From Chloroflexota bacterium (GTDB lineage Bacteria > Chloroflexota > UBA6077), in NCBI GenBank assembly GCA_021845945.1, contig JAJZRD010000159.1, forward strand, positions 1 through 8,797: a DNA stretch of 8,797 bases, read 5' to 3'. Under the pieces are notes generated by a model, which did no database searches, was not told the origin of the DNA, and saw only the letters and a list, made by a program, of their open reading frames with translations. This document shows positions 1 through 6,510 of the stretch, in pieces (within the stretch, counting starts at the first letter, position 1; each line of letters opens with the position of its first letter). The position numbers and the translations under genes were made by a program.

Positions 1-37
1 GGGTCTTGTACCCCGCCCTACCCATCGAAATCACCAT

Positions 38-64
38 ATCCTGTCCATCCTGTTCGTCCTGGCA
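38..64. repeat. Short 9-bp tandem repeat at the left edge
   Basis: Three imperfect 9-bp units follow one another: ATCCTGTCC (38-46), ATCCTGTTC (47-55) and GTCCTGGCA (56-64). One frame is open from position 2 to a TGA at 86-88 and would read a short hydrophobic peptide through the repeat, so this could be the tail of an upstream gene cut by the window. Tracts of ATCCTGTCC/TTC units are, as I recall, common intergenic repeats in many bacteria, and I favour a non-coding reading. The left edge prevents a decision. Confidence 0.4.
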
Positions 65-92
65 ACCGTAGCCACATGGGAGCGTTGACGGG

Positions 93-1022
93 GTGACCTA
101 CTACCTGATACGACGAATTGGAGCCGCACTGATCACCCTGCTGGTGGTCAGTTTCCTGGCCTACGTAGCCCTCACCTTCGCGCCGGGCGACGCGGCGGAG
201 GCGTTGATAGGCGAGAACGCCTCCGCCGAGCAGATCGCCGCCCTGCGCACCCAGATGCGGCTGGACGCTCCCCTCTGGGAGCGGTACGGGGAGTACATGG
301 CCGGGGCCCTGCTGCGGGGCGACCTGGGGGAATCGCTGATCAGCGACCGGAAGGTCGGCGACCTGTTGGTGGAGCGGTTCCCCTCCACGGTTCTCCTGGC
401 ACTGGTGGCCATGGGCCTGGCCACCGTCGTCGGCTTCACCGTCGGCCTGCTGGCTGCCTCGAGGCCGGGCAGCCGCATAGACGTCGCGGCCATCGGCGGC
501 ACGGTGTTGGGGCTGGCGTTGCCACCCTATTGGGTCGCGATGCTGCTGGTGATGGTCTTCTCCCTGCATCTCCACTGGCTACCGGTGTTCGGATCGGGCT
601 CACCGGCCCACCTGATCCTGCCAGCCATCACCCTCGCCCTGCCGGGAGCCGCCACCGTCGCGCGGCTGGTGCGCTCCAGCGTCCTGGAGGTCAAGGGCGC
701 CGATTTCGTCCGCACAGCCCTCTCCAAAGGTCTGTCGCCCAGGCAGGCGCTGCTGCGCCACATCCTCCCCAACAGCCTGATCCCGGCCCTGACGGTGCTG
801 GGGTTGAACCTCAGCTACCTGGTGGGGGGCGCCTTCGTCGTGGAGACCATCTTCGCCTGGCCTGGGCTCGGCAGGCTCACGGTGCAGGCCATCTTCGATC
901 GCGACCTCCCGGTGGTGATGGGCGCGGTGCTGGTGGTGGTGCCCATCTGCCTGTCGGTGAACCTGGTGGTGGACCTTCTCCACGCGGCCCTCGACCCCCG
1001 CGTGCGGCACCACGCCCTTTGA
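93..1022 (+). CDS. ABC transporter permease, DppB/OppB family
   Basis: Inner-membrane permease subunit of a peptide/nickel-type (PepT) ABC importer; it would pair with a DppC-type permease, two ATPases and a solute-binding protein. The 309-aa length is normal for the family. A first membrane helix spans about residues 9-30. The usual APGDAAEALIG and LRGDLGESL segments follow at 30-40 and 75-82. The cytoplasmic EAA loop that docks on the ATPase is at about 204-235 (FVRTALSKGLSPRQALLRHI). The family's C-terminal signature ETIFAWPGLGRL is at 251-262, followed by RDLPVVMG. The GTG start has GGGAG at 78-82, 10 nt upstream. The next gene starts 20 nt after the stop, as in dppBC operons, but that partner is badly deleted. 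No binding protein or ATPase is visible, so the substrate cannot be named and the transporter may no longer work. The family assignment is secure. Confidence 0.93.
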   Translation: MTYYLIRRIGAALITLLVVSFLAYVALTFAPGDAAEALIGENASAEQIAALRTQMRLDAPLWERYGEYMAGALLRGDLGESLISDRKVGDLLVERFPSTVLLALVAMGLATVVGFTVGLLAASRPGSRIDVAAIGGTVLGLALPPYWVAMLLVMVFSLHLHWLPVFGSGSPAHLILPAITLALPGAATVARLVRSSVLEVKGADFVRTALSKGLSPRQALLRHILPNSLIPALTVLGLNLSYLVGGAFVVETIFAWPGLGRLTVQAIFDRDLPVVMGAVLVVVPICLSVNLVVDLLHAALDPRVRHHAL

Positions 1023-1042
1023 TCGGCTCGGAGTGAGGTGCG

Positions 1043-1471
1043 GTGAATCTCGATCCTCCCGTGGACAGCTCCAAGCAGGTCGCGCCAAGGTTACCGGCCG
1101 GCGCGGTTCGGGCTCTCCACGCCCTGCTGCAGCGCTTCTGGTTCTTCTGGTACCCCCAGGCTCGTTGCCCCGTGCCTCGGAAGCGAACCCCCGGCAACCA
1201 CGGCGGGTGGTCGCTGTTGTTGGATACCTTTCGCCACTCGGCGGCCCTCTACCTGGGCTTCGCCCTGGTGGCGGCCGTGGCGGTGGGGGCCCTCCTGGCC
1301 GCCGGAAGAAACTACGTGGATACCGCCTGGTGGCTGGCGGTCTTCCCAGGCCTGGCCGTAACCATGACGGTGGTCGGCCTGAACCTGCTGGGAGACGGCT
1401 TGCGAGACCTGCTGGACCCACGCGCTCCTACTTCGGCCCCGCCAGCGCTATCCGGGCCCCCAACGCCATGA
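1043..1471 (+). pseudogene. DppC-type ABC permease with a large internal deletion
   Basis: Remnant of the second permease of the PepT importer. The frame gives 142 aa, where DppC proteins are usually about 280-300 aa. Residues from about 80 to 127 match the DppC C-terminal end: GALLAAGRNYVDTAWW, then FPGLAVTMTVVGLNLLGDGL, then RDLLDPR. Before this, residues about 54-80 (DTFRHSAALYLGFALVAAVAV) look like a first membrane helix. Helices 2-5 and the ATPase-docking EAA loop are absent, so the first helix seems joined in frame to the last loop and helix. The GTG start has GGAG (1030-1033) and GAGG (1035-1038) upstream and lies 20 nt after the dppB-type stop. The last 15 residues after DPR are low-complexity and overlap the convergent LysE gene by 44 bp, so the natural 3' end seems replaced. 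Without the EAA loop it should not work. An assembly collapse is the main alternative. Confidence 0.75.
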
Positions 1472-2060
1472 AGACGCTGCCGGTGAACCACTGCTGCGCC
1501 CGAGAGAAGCCGGCGCTGGTGGATAGCCGGTTACCCACGAAGCCGGCCGCCAGCGCAACCCCCGTATTCACCAGGGTGCCCGAGCAGTTGAACAGGGTGC
1601 CCAGCAGCAGGAACTGCAACACGACGGAGCCCCGGGACGGATCCACGAACTGGGGGATGAAGGCGAGGAAGAACAGCGCCACCTTGGGGTTCAGGACGTT
1701 GGTGGCAACCCCCTGGCGGAAGATGCGCAGCAGCCTCTCCTCCTTCAGCCTCTGGGTCGGGATCGACACCCCCTTGCCGGTGATCGTCTTGAAACCCAGG
1801 TACAGCAGATAGGCAGCGCCACCGTACCTGATCGCGTCGTAGGCCAGGGCAGAGGACATCAGCAGCGCCGAGAGACCGACGGCAGCCGCCAGGGTGTGAA
1901 CGATGCTACCGCCCCCGATGCCCAAGGCGGAGACGACCCCGGCCTTTTGGCCGCGACCGACGCTGTTGGCGATGACGTACAGCATGTCCGGCCCTGGGGT
2001 GAAGTTCAGCATCAGGGTGGCGGCCAGGAACACCGCCAGGGTTTGTGTATCGGGCAGCAT
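1428..2060 (-). CDS. LysE/RhtB-family amino acid exporter
   Basis: Inner-membrane exporter of the LysE/RhtB family, which exports amino acids such as lysine, homoserine or threonine. The 210-aa product from the ATG at 2060 fits the family length. The diagnostic N-terminal signature TPGPDMLYVIANSVGRGQKA is at residues 21-40. It is followed by a glycine-rich helix (ALGIGGGSIVHTLAAAVGLS), the AAYLLYLGFKTI segment, and NPKVALFFLAFIPQFVDP in the second half. The frame is open a further 59 codons upstream, but that part is low-complexity and unlike the family. The ATG is preceded by GAGAAGGA at a short spacing of about 2 nt. It is transcribed away from the GNAT gene and converges on the dppC remnant, overlapping it by 44 bp. 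The exported substrate cannot be read from the sequence. Confidence 0.92.
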   Translation of the reverse strand: MLPDTQTLAVFLAATLMLNFTPGPDMLYVIANSVGRGQKAGVVSALGIGGGSIVHTLAAAVGLSALLMSSALAYDAIRYGGAAYLLYLGFKTITGKGVSIPTQRLKEERLLRIFRQGVATNVLNPKVALFFLAFIPQFVDPSRGSVVLQFLLLGTLFNCSGTLVNTGVALAAGFVGNRLSTSAGFSRAQQWFTGSVFMALGARIALAGPK

Positions 2061-2086
2061 ATTCCTTCTCGGCTGGATGGTGGGTG

Positions 2087-2136
2087 CCGGTCGCCCCCGA
2101 CCGGTCCCGTGGCGACCACAGGCTTCGCGACCGGTC
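2087..2136. promoter_or_regulatory. Candidate operator: repeated CCGGTC, two of them palindromic GACCGGTC
   Basis: In the 197-bp divergent spacer between the LysE and GNAT genes, CCGGTC occurs three times (2087-2092, 2101-2106, 2131-2136). The last two sit in an identical 9-mer CGACCGGTC (2098-2106, 2128-2136), whose last eight bases, GACCGGTC, form a perfect palindrome. Their spacing is exactly 30 bp, close to three helical turns, which would put two dimer sites on the same DNA face. No regulator gene is adjacent. The motif is GC-rich in a GC-rich genome, so chance is possible. Confidence 0.35.
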
Positions 2137-2187
2137 AGGGGCCACCCGTCGCTACTGGAAGCAACGGGCTCTATTCCCCAGATGGGC

Positions 2188-2200
2188 AGTATACGATATC
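2188..2200. promoter_or_regulatory. Possible -10 region(s) in the divergent spacer
   Basis: The only AT-richer patch of the spacer is AGTATACGATATC. Read on the minus strand it gives TATACT (2193-2188), five of six matches to the bacterial -10 consensus and suitably placed for the LysE gene. Read on the plus strand it gives TATACG (2190-2195), about 60 bp before the GNAT start. I see no good -35 hexamer on either strand. Confidence 0.25.
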
Positions 2201-2257
2201 CTTGCTTCCCGCGCCCCATCGGGCTACCCTGCCCCAAAAGGAGGATACTCCCATCCC

Positions 2258-2755
2258 ATGGCCAGCCACACCGGCGACCCCGAGCCCGCAGCCGTCCGCC
2301 CCCTCACGGGAGAAGACCTGCCGGCCTTCCTCGGGCTGATCGACGCCCTTGCCCGCTACGAGAAGCTGCCCCCTCCAGATGACGAGGCGCGCCGGCGGCT
2401 GGCTCAGGATTCCCTGTCCAATCCCCCCCGCTTCAGCGTGCTGCTGGCTCAACAGGACGATCGAATCGTCGGCTATGCCGTCTACTTCGAGAGCTATTCC
2501 ACCTTCCTGGCACGGCCGACTCTCTACCTGGAGGATCTCTTCGTCCTGCCGGAAGCGCGCCGGCTGGGAGCCGGCAGGGCTCTAATGCGGGAGCTGGCAC
2601 GAGAAGCAGTCCGTCGCGGTTGTGGGCGTATGGAGTGGCAGGTCCTCACCTGGAACAGCTCCGCCATGGCCTTCTACCGGCAGCTCGGCGCGAAGCAGTT
2701 GGAGGACTGGTGCAGCTTCCGCCTCACCGCCGATCAGTTCGCCCTGTTGGCCTAG
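2258..2755 (+). CDS. GNAT acetyltransferase, diamine/thialysine (SSAT-like) type
   Basis: Acetyl-CoA-dependent N-acetyltransferase, cytosolic, 165 aa. The LARYEKLP segment (31-38), the STFLARPTLYLEDLFVLPEA stretch (81-100) and WNSSAMAFYRQLGA (132-145) match the spermidine/spermine or thialysine N-acetyltransferase branch rather than the ribosomal RimI branch. The acetyl-CoA pyrophosphate loop is RRLGAGRA at 101-108. Tyr140 lies in the conserved FYxxLGA motif and corresponds to the proposed general acid of human SSAT1. The ATG at 2258 has a strong SD, AAAAGGAGG (2236-2244), though its 13-nt spacing is long. The frame is open further upstream, but that sequence is unlike the family. It ends in a tandem TAGTAG. 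The likely substrate is a polyamine or a lysine analogue, which is inferred from the subfamily only. The LysE exporter next to it is transcribed divergently, and a functional link is speculative. Confidence 0.88.
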   Translation: MASHTGDPEPAAVRPLTGEDLPAFLGLIDALARYEKLPPPDDEARRRLAQDSLSNPPRFSVLLAQQDDRIVGYAVYFESYSTFLARPTLYLEDLFVLPEARRLGAGRALMRELAREAVRRGCGRMEWQVLTWNSSAMAFYRQLGAKQLEDWCSFRLTADQFALLA

Positions 2756-2774
2756 TAGAAGTTCCCCAAACCCT

Positions 2775-2803
2775 TTGCGCGGTTGTTGAGTAGTGGTAGA
2801 CTA
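2775..2803 (+). promoter_or_regulatory. Candidate promoter for the CheC-family gene
   Basis: TTGCGC (2775-2780) and TAGACT (2797-2802) are separated by 16 nt. The -10 sits in the 9-mer GGTAGACTA (2795-2803), which recurs exactly at 7044-7052 upstream of the MFS gene. The match to -35 consensus is only three of six and to -10 four of six. If it is used, the transcript has a leader of about 150 nt before the GTG at 2961. Confidence 0.4.
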
Positions 2804-2857
2804 ACGACCGCACACCCGGCCTCTGCCCCCTTTGACCGGGCCTAGACCCGCGTGGGT

Positions 2858-2940
2858 GTCCCCCGTAGTGACTTGCCTGGACGATTCCTTGGGCCGCCAC
2901 CGTGCCTGGGGGACGGCGGCGATCGGCAGCGAAAGTCCGG
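2858..2940 (+). other. Possible structured 5' leader of the CheC-family gene
   Basis: Several mutually exclusive pairings can be drawn in this leader. GTCCCCC (2858-2864) can pair with GGGGGAC (2908-2914). GCCGCC (2893-2898) can pair with GGCGGC (2915-2920). CTGGAC (2877-2882) can pair with GTCCGG (2935-2940) using one G-U pair. Alternative pairings would suit a regulatory leader, but I recognise no known riboswitch core and GC-rich DNA gives such stems easily. Confidence 0.2.
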
Positions 2941-2960
2941 AGGGAAATGAGGGAGGCGGC

Positions 2961-3626
2961 GTGAACGAAAACGGATGGGCTGGGGTAAACCGTTCGGGTG
3001 AAGACGACCGGCGCAGCACCCCCCGCGGCCGTCGGCTTGGTGACACCCTGTTGGCGCTGTCGGTGATCGCGGACATCGGCTGCCAGCGGGCCGGTCGCGC
3101 CCTCTCCGAGATGACCGGCACCACCATCGATGCCAAGGCGGCCCAGCTTCGGCGCGTCCCGCTGGACTCCGTGCCCAACCTGGTGGGCGGCCCCGAGGTG
3201 GTCGTGACGGCCACCTACGTGAGAATCAGCGGGGAAATCCAGGGCCACATGCTGCTGATGCTGCCGATGAAAGACGGCTGCAGCCTGGCCTCCATGCTGT
3301 TGGGCGAGGCGGTGGAGCCCCGCCCGGACCTGCCCGAGATGGCCCGCTCAGCCCTGGGAGAGGTGGGCAACATCTCGGCCTCCTTCTTTCTGGCGGCCCT
3401 GGCCGACAGCGCCGGCATGGCGTTGTCCCTCTCCCCCCCGGCCGTGGTGGTGGACATGAGCGGGGCGGTTCTGGACGTGGTGCTGGCCGATCTGGGGGAG
3501 GAAAGCGAGGAGGTGCTGGTCATCGACACCGTCTTCGCCCAGAGCCAGCAGTTGGTGAACGCCGTCTTCCTGGTCCTGCTCCGACAAAGCTACTTCGACG
3601 TGGTCCTGGATAAGCTGCCCAAGTAG
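2961..3626 (+). CDS. CheC-family protein (CheC/CheX/FliY type) with one intact phosphatase site
   Basis: CheC-family proteins dephosphorylate CheY-P or related response regulators, using a [DS]xxxExxN site on each of two pseudo-symmetric helices. The GTG at 2961 gives 221 aa, close to the roughly 200 aa of CheC. It has the SD GAGGGAGG at 2949-2956. An upstream TTG frame to 2832 is open but reads low-complexity sequence. The second site is intact: Ser130, Glu134 and Asn137 in SALGEVGNIS. The first helix (residues 28-50, ending ADIGCQRAGRALSEM) keeps the IG and ALSEM framework but has Leu31, Val35 and Asp38 where the catalytic residues belong. No chemotaxis or flagellar gene is in the window, so its partner regulator is unknown and a role outside chemotaxis is possible. 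The next gene follows after 60 bp. Confidence 0.82.
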   Translation: MNENGWAGVNRSGEDDRRSTPRGRRLGDTLLALSVIADIGCQRAGRALSEMTGTTIDAKAAQLRRVPLDSVPNLVGGPEVVVTATYVRISGEIQGHMLLMLPMKDGCSLASMLLGEAVEPRPDLPEMARSALGEVGNISASFFLAALADSAGMALSLSPPAVVVDMSGAVLDVVLADLGEESEEVLVIDTVFAQSQQLVNAVFLVLLRQSYFDVVLDKLPK

Positions 3627-3658
3627 CACCGAGAGAGCGGAACGCAACCTGCTTGACC

Positions 3659-3678
3659 GGGGCCTCGAAGGAGGCCCC
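3659..3678 (+). promoter_or_regulatory. Perfect 8-bp hairpin containing the SD of the next gene
   Basis: GGGGCCTC (3659-3666), loop GAAG (3667-3670) and GAGGCCCC (3671-3678) form a perfect GC-rich stem-loop. The SD of the PF03706-type gene, GAAGGAGG (3667-3674), occupies the loop and the start of the 3' arm, so the stem could hide it from the ribosome. No T-tract follows, so it is a poor intrinsic terminator for the CheC-family gene. A second GAGG touches the ATG directly (3683-3686), too close to serve as a normal SD. Confidence 0.5.
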
Positions 3679-3686
3679 ACACGAGG

Positions 3687-4640
3687 ATGTGGAAAAGGTT
3701 GCTCCGAGCCAGGATCGTGATACCGGTGCTGCTGAGCGCGGCTCTCCTGGCTTTCGTCTTCAGCATCTCCAACATCTCTCAGGTTATGGGCTACATCGTC
3801 AGTCTGTCCTTGGCCGCCATAGCCATCGTCTTCGCACTGACGGTCGTCTACCTGGCCCTGAAATGGGGGCAGTTCCATCGCTATCTGGGACAAGAGGGCA
3901 TCTTCGCCACATGGAGACAATCGCTCCTGTCCTTCGCGGTGGGCGAGATGACCCTCCCCGTCCCGGCGGGCATCTACGCCCAGAACTACGTGCTGCGCAG
4001 CACCGCCTGCGCCGATTTCTCCCGCTCCTCGGCGGCTACGACGGCGGTGCTGGCGATGGAGGCCATCGTCTGCCTCCTGATCGTGGGGATAGTGAACATC
4101 CCTCAGTGGAGCTGGCTGCGCCCCGTCATCCTCGGCGTTTTCGTGGCCGGCGCGGCCGTGGCAGCCCTCTTCATCAAGGTCACGCCGGTGCGGGACCGGG
4201 CGGGGGATCTGCTTCAGGTCGGGCCCCTACGGAAGTTGGGGCCGGAGTTCATCGAGACCGTGGAAGGGGTCCGAGACCTCTTCAGCCCCAGGGTCGCCGC
4301 CGTCGCCCTGCCGATTGCCGTCGTGTACCTGGTAAGCCTCGTGGCGGGCTTCTTCGTTACGGCCCACGGGATGGGGATCACCGGTCTCTCCTTCGGGGAG
4401 GCGCTGACCATCTACCTCTTCGCGATAGCGGTGGAGGAGTTGGTACCCTTCTCCAGCAATCTGGGAGTCATCGAGGCGGGAGGGGTAGCCGCAGCCCAGG
4501 CACTGGGATACGGCTTCACCGAAGGGCTGGCGATGATGCTGGGCTTCCGCTTAGTCTGGACGGGCTCCGTGTGGCTGCTCGGTGCGATCACCATGCTCTT
4601 CCTGCGGGGGGAGTTCGGCAACCGGTGCGACATCGACTGA
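3687..4640 (+). CDS. Multi-pass membrane protein, lysylphosphatidylglycerol synthase TM family (PF03706-like)
   Basis: A 317-aa integral membrane protein resembling the flippase/synthase membrane domain of MprF and the stand-alone UPF0104/YbhN-type proteins. Hydrophobic segments lie at about 10-28, 34-58, 116-137, 145-164, 203-227, 238-258, 262-275 and 283-306. The family's conserved glycine/glutamate motif appears as VPFSSNLGVIEAGGVAAAQA (252-271), and an arginine (Arg288) follows in GFRLVW. There is no C-terminal aminoacyl-transfer domain, so lysyl transfer is not predicted. Lipid or lipid-linked substrate handling is plausible but unproven. The ATG has the SD GAAGGAGG 12 nt upstream, inside a hairpin. 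It lies 60 bp after the CheC-family gene, possibly as an operon, and converges on ftsH with a 60-bp gap in which I see only a weak four-pair CCGG hairpin. Confidence 0.8.
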   Translation: MWKRLLRARIVIPVLLSAALLAFVFSISNISQVMGYIVSLSLAAIAIVFALTVVYLALKWGQFHRYLGQEGIFATWRQSLLSFAVGEMTLPVPAGIYAQNYVLRSTACADFSRSSAATTAVLAMEAIVCLLIVGIVNIPQWSWLRPVILGVFVAGAAVAALFIKVTPVRDRAGDLLQVGPLRKLGPEFIETVEGVRDLFSPRVAAVALPIAVVYLVSLVAGFFVTAHGMGITGLSFGEALTIYLFAIAVEELVPFSSNLGVIEAGGVAAAQALGYGFTEGLAMMLGFRLVWTGSVWLLGAITMLFLRGEFGNRCDID

Positions 4641-4700
4641 GGTCTCAGCCGGAGAGGCCGGGCAGGTTCGCCGGGATGCGCGACAGCCGTACCCGCTAAG

Positions 4701-6344
4701 TCATGCCGCCTGCTCGGCGTCCTTCCCCGGGGTAGCCTTCGGACGCGGCCCCAGCAAGCGGCTTACGTCCTGGTCGGTAAGGGTCTCCTTTTCCTTCAGC
4801 TTCTCGGCCACCGTGACCAGTTCCTTTCGGCGAGTGGAGATCAGGGTCTTGGCCTGCGCTCGAGCCTCGTCGATCAGGCGACGGACCTCCCGATCGACCA
4901 GGGCAGCCGTCTCCTCGCTGTAGTTCCGCTGCTCCATCACGTCGGTCCCCAGGTAGTCCACCAATCCGGTGGAGGTCAGGCTGACGGTGCCGACCTCATC
5001 GCTCATGCCGTAGAGGGTTACCATCTTGCGAGCGGTCTCGGTGGCCTGCTGGAGGTCGTTGCTGGCTCCGGTGCTGGCCTCGCCAAAGGTCACCTCCTCC
5101 GCCGCCACCCCTCCCAGGGCGAGGGCCAACATCTCCGCCATCTGGGACTTCGTCAACAGGTGGCGGTCCTCGGTGGGTAGCAGCATGGTGTGCCCTCCCG
5201 TCTGCCCTCGGGCCACGATGGTCACCTTGTGGAGGGGATCCAGGTGGGGCATGTAGTGGGCCACCAGGACGTGGCCGGCTTCGTGATAGGCGGTGAGGGT
5301 CTTCTCCTGGTCGCTGAGGAGGCGCCCTTTCCTCTCCGGCCCCGCGATCACCCGTTCGATGGCCTCGTCCACGTCCGTGGGGGTGATCACCGTGCTGTTG
5401 CGCCGCGCCGCCAGGATCGCTGCCTCGTTGAGCAGGTTCTCCAGATCCGCCCCCGAGAAGCCGGGGGTCTCCCGGGCCACCGTCGGCAGGCTGACCTCGG
5501 GAGAAAGCGGCTTCCCCCGAGCGTGCACCTTCAGGATCTCCTCCCTGCCCCTCACGTCCGGGCTGTCCAGGGCCACCCTCCGGTCGAACCGACCGGGCCT
5601 CAGCAACGCCGAATCCAGGATGTCCGGGCGGTTGGTGGCCGCGATCACCACGATCCCGGTGTTCTGGTCGAAACCGTCCATCTCCACCAGGATCTGATTC
5701 AGCGTCTGCTCCCGCTCGTCGTTGCCCCCCCCGAGCCCCCGACCCCGCTGCCGCCCCACGGCGTCGATCTCGTCGATGAAGACGATGGAAGGGGCGTTCT
5801 TCTTGGCCTCGTCGAACAGGTCGCGGACGCGGGAGGCCCCCACCCCGACGAAGAGCTCGACGAACTCCGAGGCGCTGATTTGGAAGAAGGGAACGGAGGC
5901 TTCCCCCGCCACCGCCCTAGCCAGGAGGGTCTTACCGGTGCCCGGAGGTCCCACCAGCAGGACCCCCTTCGGGATGTGGGCCCCCACGGCGCTGAATCTC
6001 TGAGGCGACCTCAGGAACTCCACCACCTCCGCCAGCTCCTCCTTCGCCTCATCCACGCCGGCCACATCGCTGAAGTGCACCTTAGGCTGATCCGGCGTTA
6101 TCCTCCGGGCGCGGCTTCTACCGAAGGAGAGGATGTTGCTGTCCCCAGGTTGGGCGCTGACCCTACGCATGAAGAACAGCACCAGGATTACCCCCAACAG
6201 CAGCACCAACAGCCAGATCAAAGAGCTGTACCAGCTAGAGCTGGGCTGACTTTGGGCCTGCAGGACGATGGGGACCAAGGGCACCACCAATGCACGTTGC
6301 TCGGTGAGAAACCCTGCCCCCGAGTTCCCCCCCTGGTAGCTCAC
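4701..6344 (-). CDS. ftsH: FtsH-type ATP-dependent zinc metalloprotease with a short N-terminus
   Basis: Membrane-anchored AAA+ protease that extracts and degrades misfolded membrane proteins and some cytosolic ones. Counting from the GTG at 6344 the product is 547 aa. Walker A GPPGTGKT is at 132-139, the pore-loop FVG at 165-167, Walker B VFIDEID at 188-194, and the second region of homology with arginine fingers ([20 protein letters not shown]) at 236-255. The zinc site HEAGH is at 354-358, with the third ligand Asp430 in [11 protein letters not shown]. Only one clear membrane helix is present (about 40-59, ending FFMRRV), equivalent to helix 2 of normal FtsH. The first helix and the roughly 70-residue extracytoplasmic domain are missing, and only a short hydrophobic patch (18-30) precedes it. 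The start is supported by GGGGGAGG (6349-6356) 4 nt upstream. An open frame to 6443 is low-complexity. Catalytic residues are complete, so activity is expected. Confidence 0.95.
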   Translation of the reverse strand: MSYQGGNSGAGFLTEQRALVVPLVPIVLQAQSQPSSSWYSSLIWLLVLLLGVILVLFFMRRVSAQPGDSNILSFGRSRARRITPDQPKVHFSDVAGVDEAKEELAEVVEFLRSPQRFSAVGAHIPKGVLLVGPPGTGKTLLARAVAGEASVPFFQISASEFVELFVGVGASRVRDLFDEAKKNAPSIVFIDEIDAVGRQRGRGLGGGNDEREQTLNQILVEMDGFDQNTGIVVIAATNRPDILDSALLRPGRFDRRVALDSPDVRGREEILKVHARGKPLSPEVSLPTVARETPGFSGADLENLLNEAAILAARRNSTVITPTDVDEAIERVIAGPERKGRLLSDQEKTLTAYHEAGHVLVAHYMPHLDPLHKVTIVARGQTGGHTMLLPTEDRHLLTKSQMAEMLALALGGVAAEEVTFGEASTGASNDLQQATETARKMVTLYGMSDEVGTVSLTSTGLVDYLGTDVMEQRNYSEETAALVDREVRRLIDEARAQAKTLISTRRKELVTVAEKLKEKETLTDQDVSRLLGPRPKATPGKDAEQAA

Positions 6345-6487
6345 GTTGCCTCCCCCTTTCGGTAGTGGGCTTCGCCTCCGCCTCGTGCCCCTTCGCTCGC
6401 CGGGTTTCCATCTCCCCCCAGGGAAGGCCCGCAATTCGCACAATCGGTACCGTCGCAGGGGTACTGGCGGCTATGCTCGCGCCGTCG

Positions 6488-6510
6488 CCGGGACGCCCCC
6501 CTGCGTCCGG
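6488..6510 (-). terminator. Possible terminator hairpin after the SHOCT gene
   Basis: Directly after the SHOCT stop codon, CCG plus GACGC (6488-6490, 6492-6496) pairs with GCGTC plus CGG (6503-6507, 6508-6510) around a 6-nt loop, with a single bulged G at 6491. The stem is GC-rich but is not followed by a clear U-run on the minus strand. It could separate the SHOCT gene from ftsH, which starts about 145 bp further on. I found no convincing ftsH promoter in 6345-6487. Confidence 0.35.

Noticed and set aside
1033..1812. A 259-codon plus-strand frame across the dppC remnant and LysE gene
   Set aside because: Its product is Arg/Gly/Pro-rich with no family signature. It is a GC-frame shadow of two recognisable genes.
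2832..2960. An N-terminal extension of the CheC-family gene from a TTG at 2832
   Set aside because: The added 43 residues are low-complexity, there is no SD at the TTG, and a strong SD precedes the GTG at 2961.
3653..4699. A 348-codon plus-strand frame overlapping the PF03706-type gene
   Set aside because: The protein is Arg/Gly/Pro-rich. The overlapping 3687-4640 frame has membrane helices, the family motif and an SD.
5190..6365. A 391-codon plus-strand frame antisense to ftsH
   Set aside because: Composition is His/Pro/Arg-rich and it mirrors the ftsH codons. ftsH has complete motifs, so this is a shadow.
6345..6443. A longer FtsH starting at a TTG at 6443
   Set aside because: The extra 33 residues are Arg/Gly-rich with no membrane helix and no SD, and the GTG at 6344 has GGGGGAGG.
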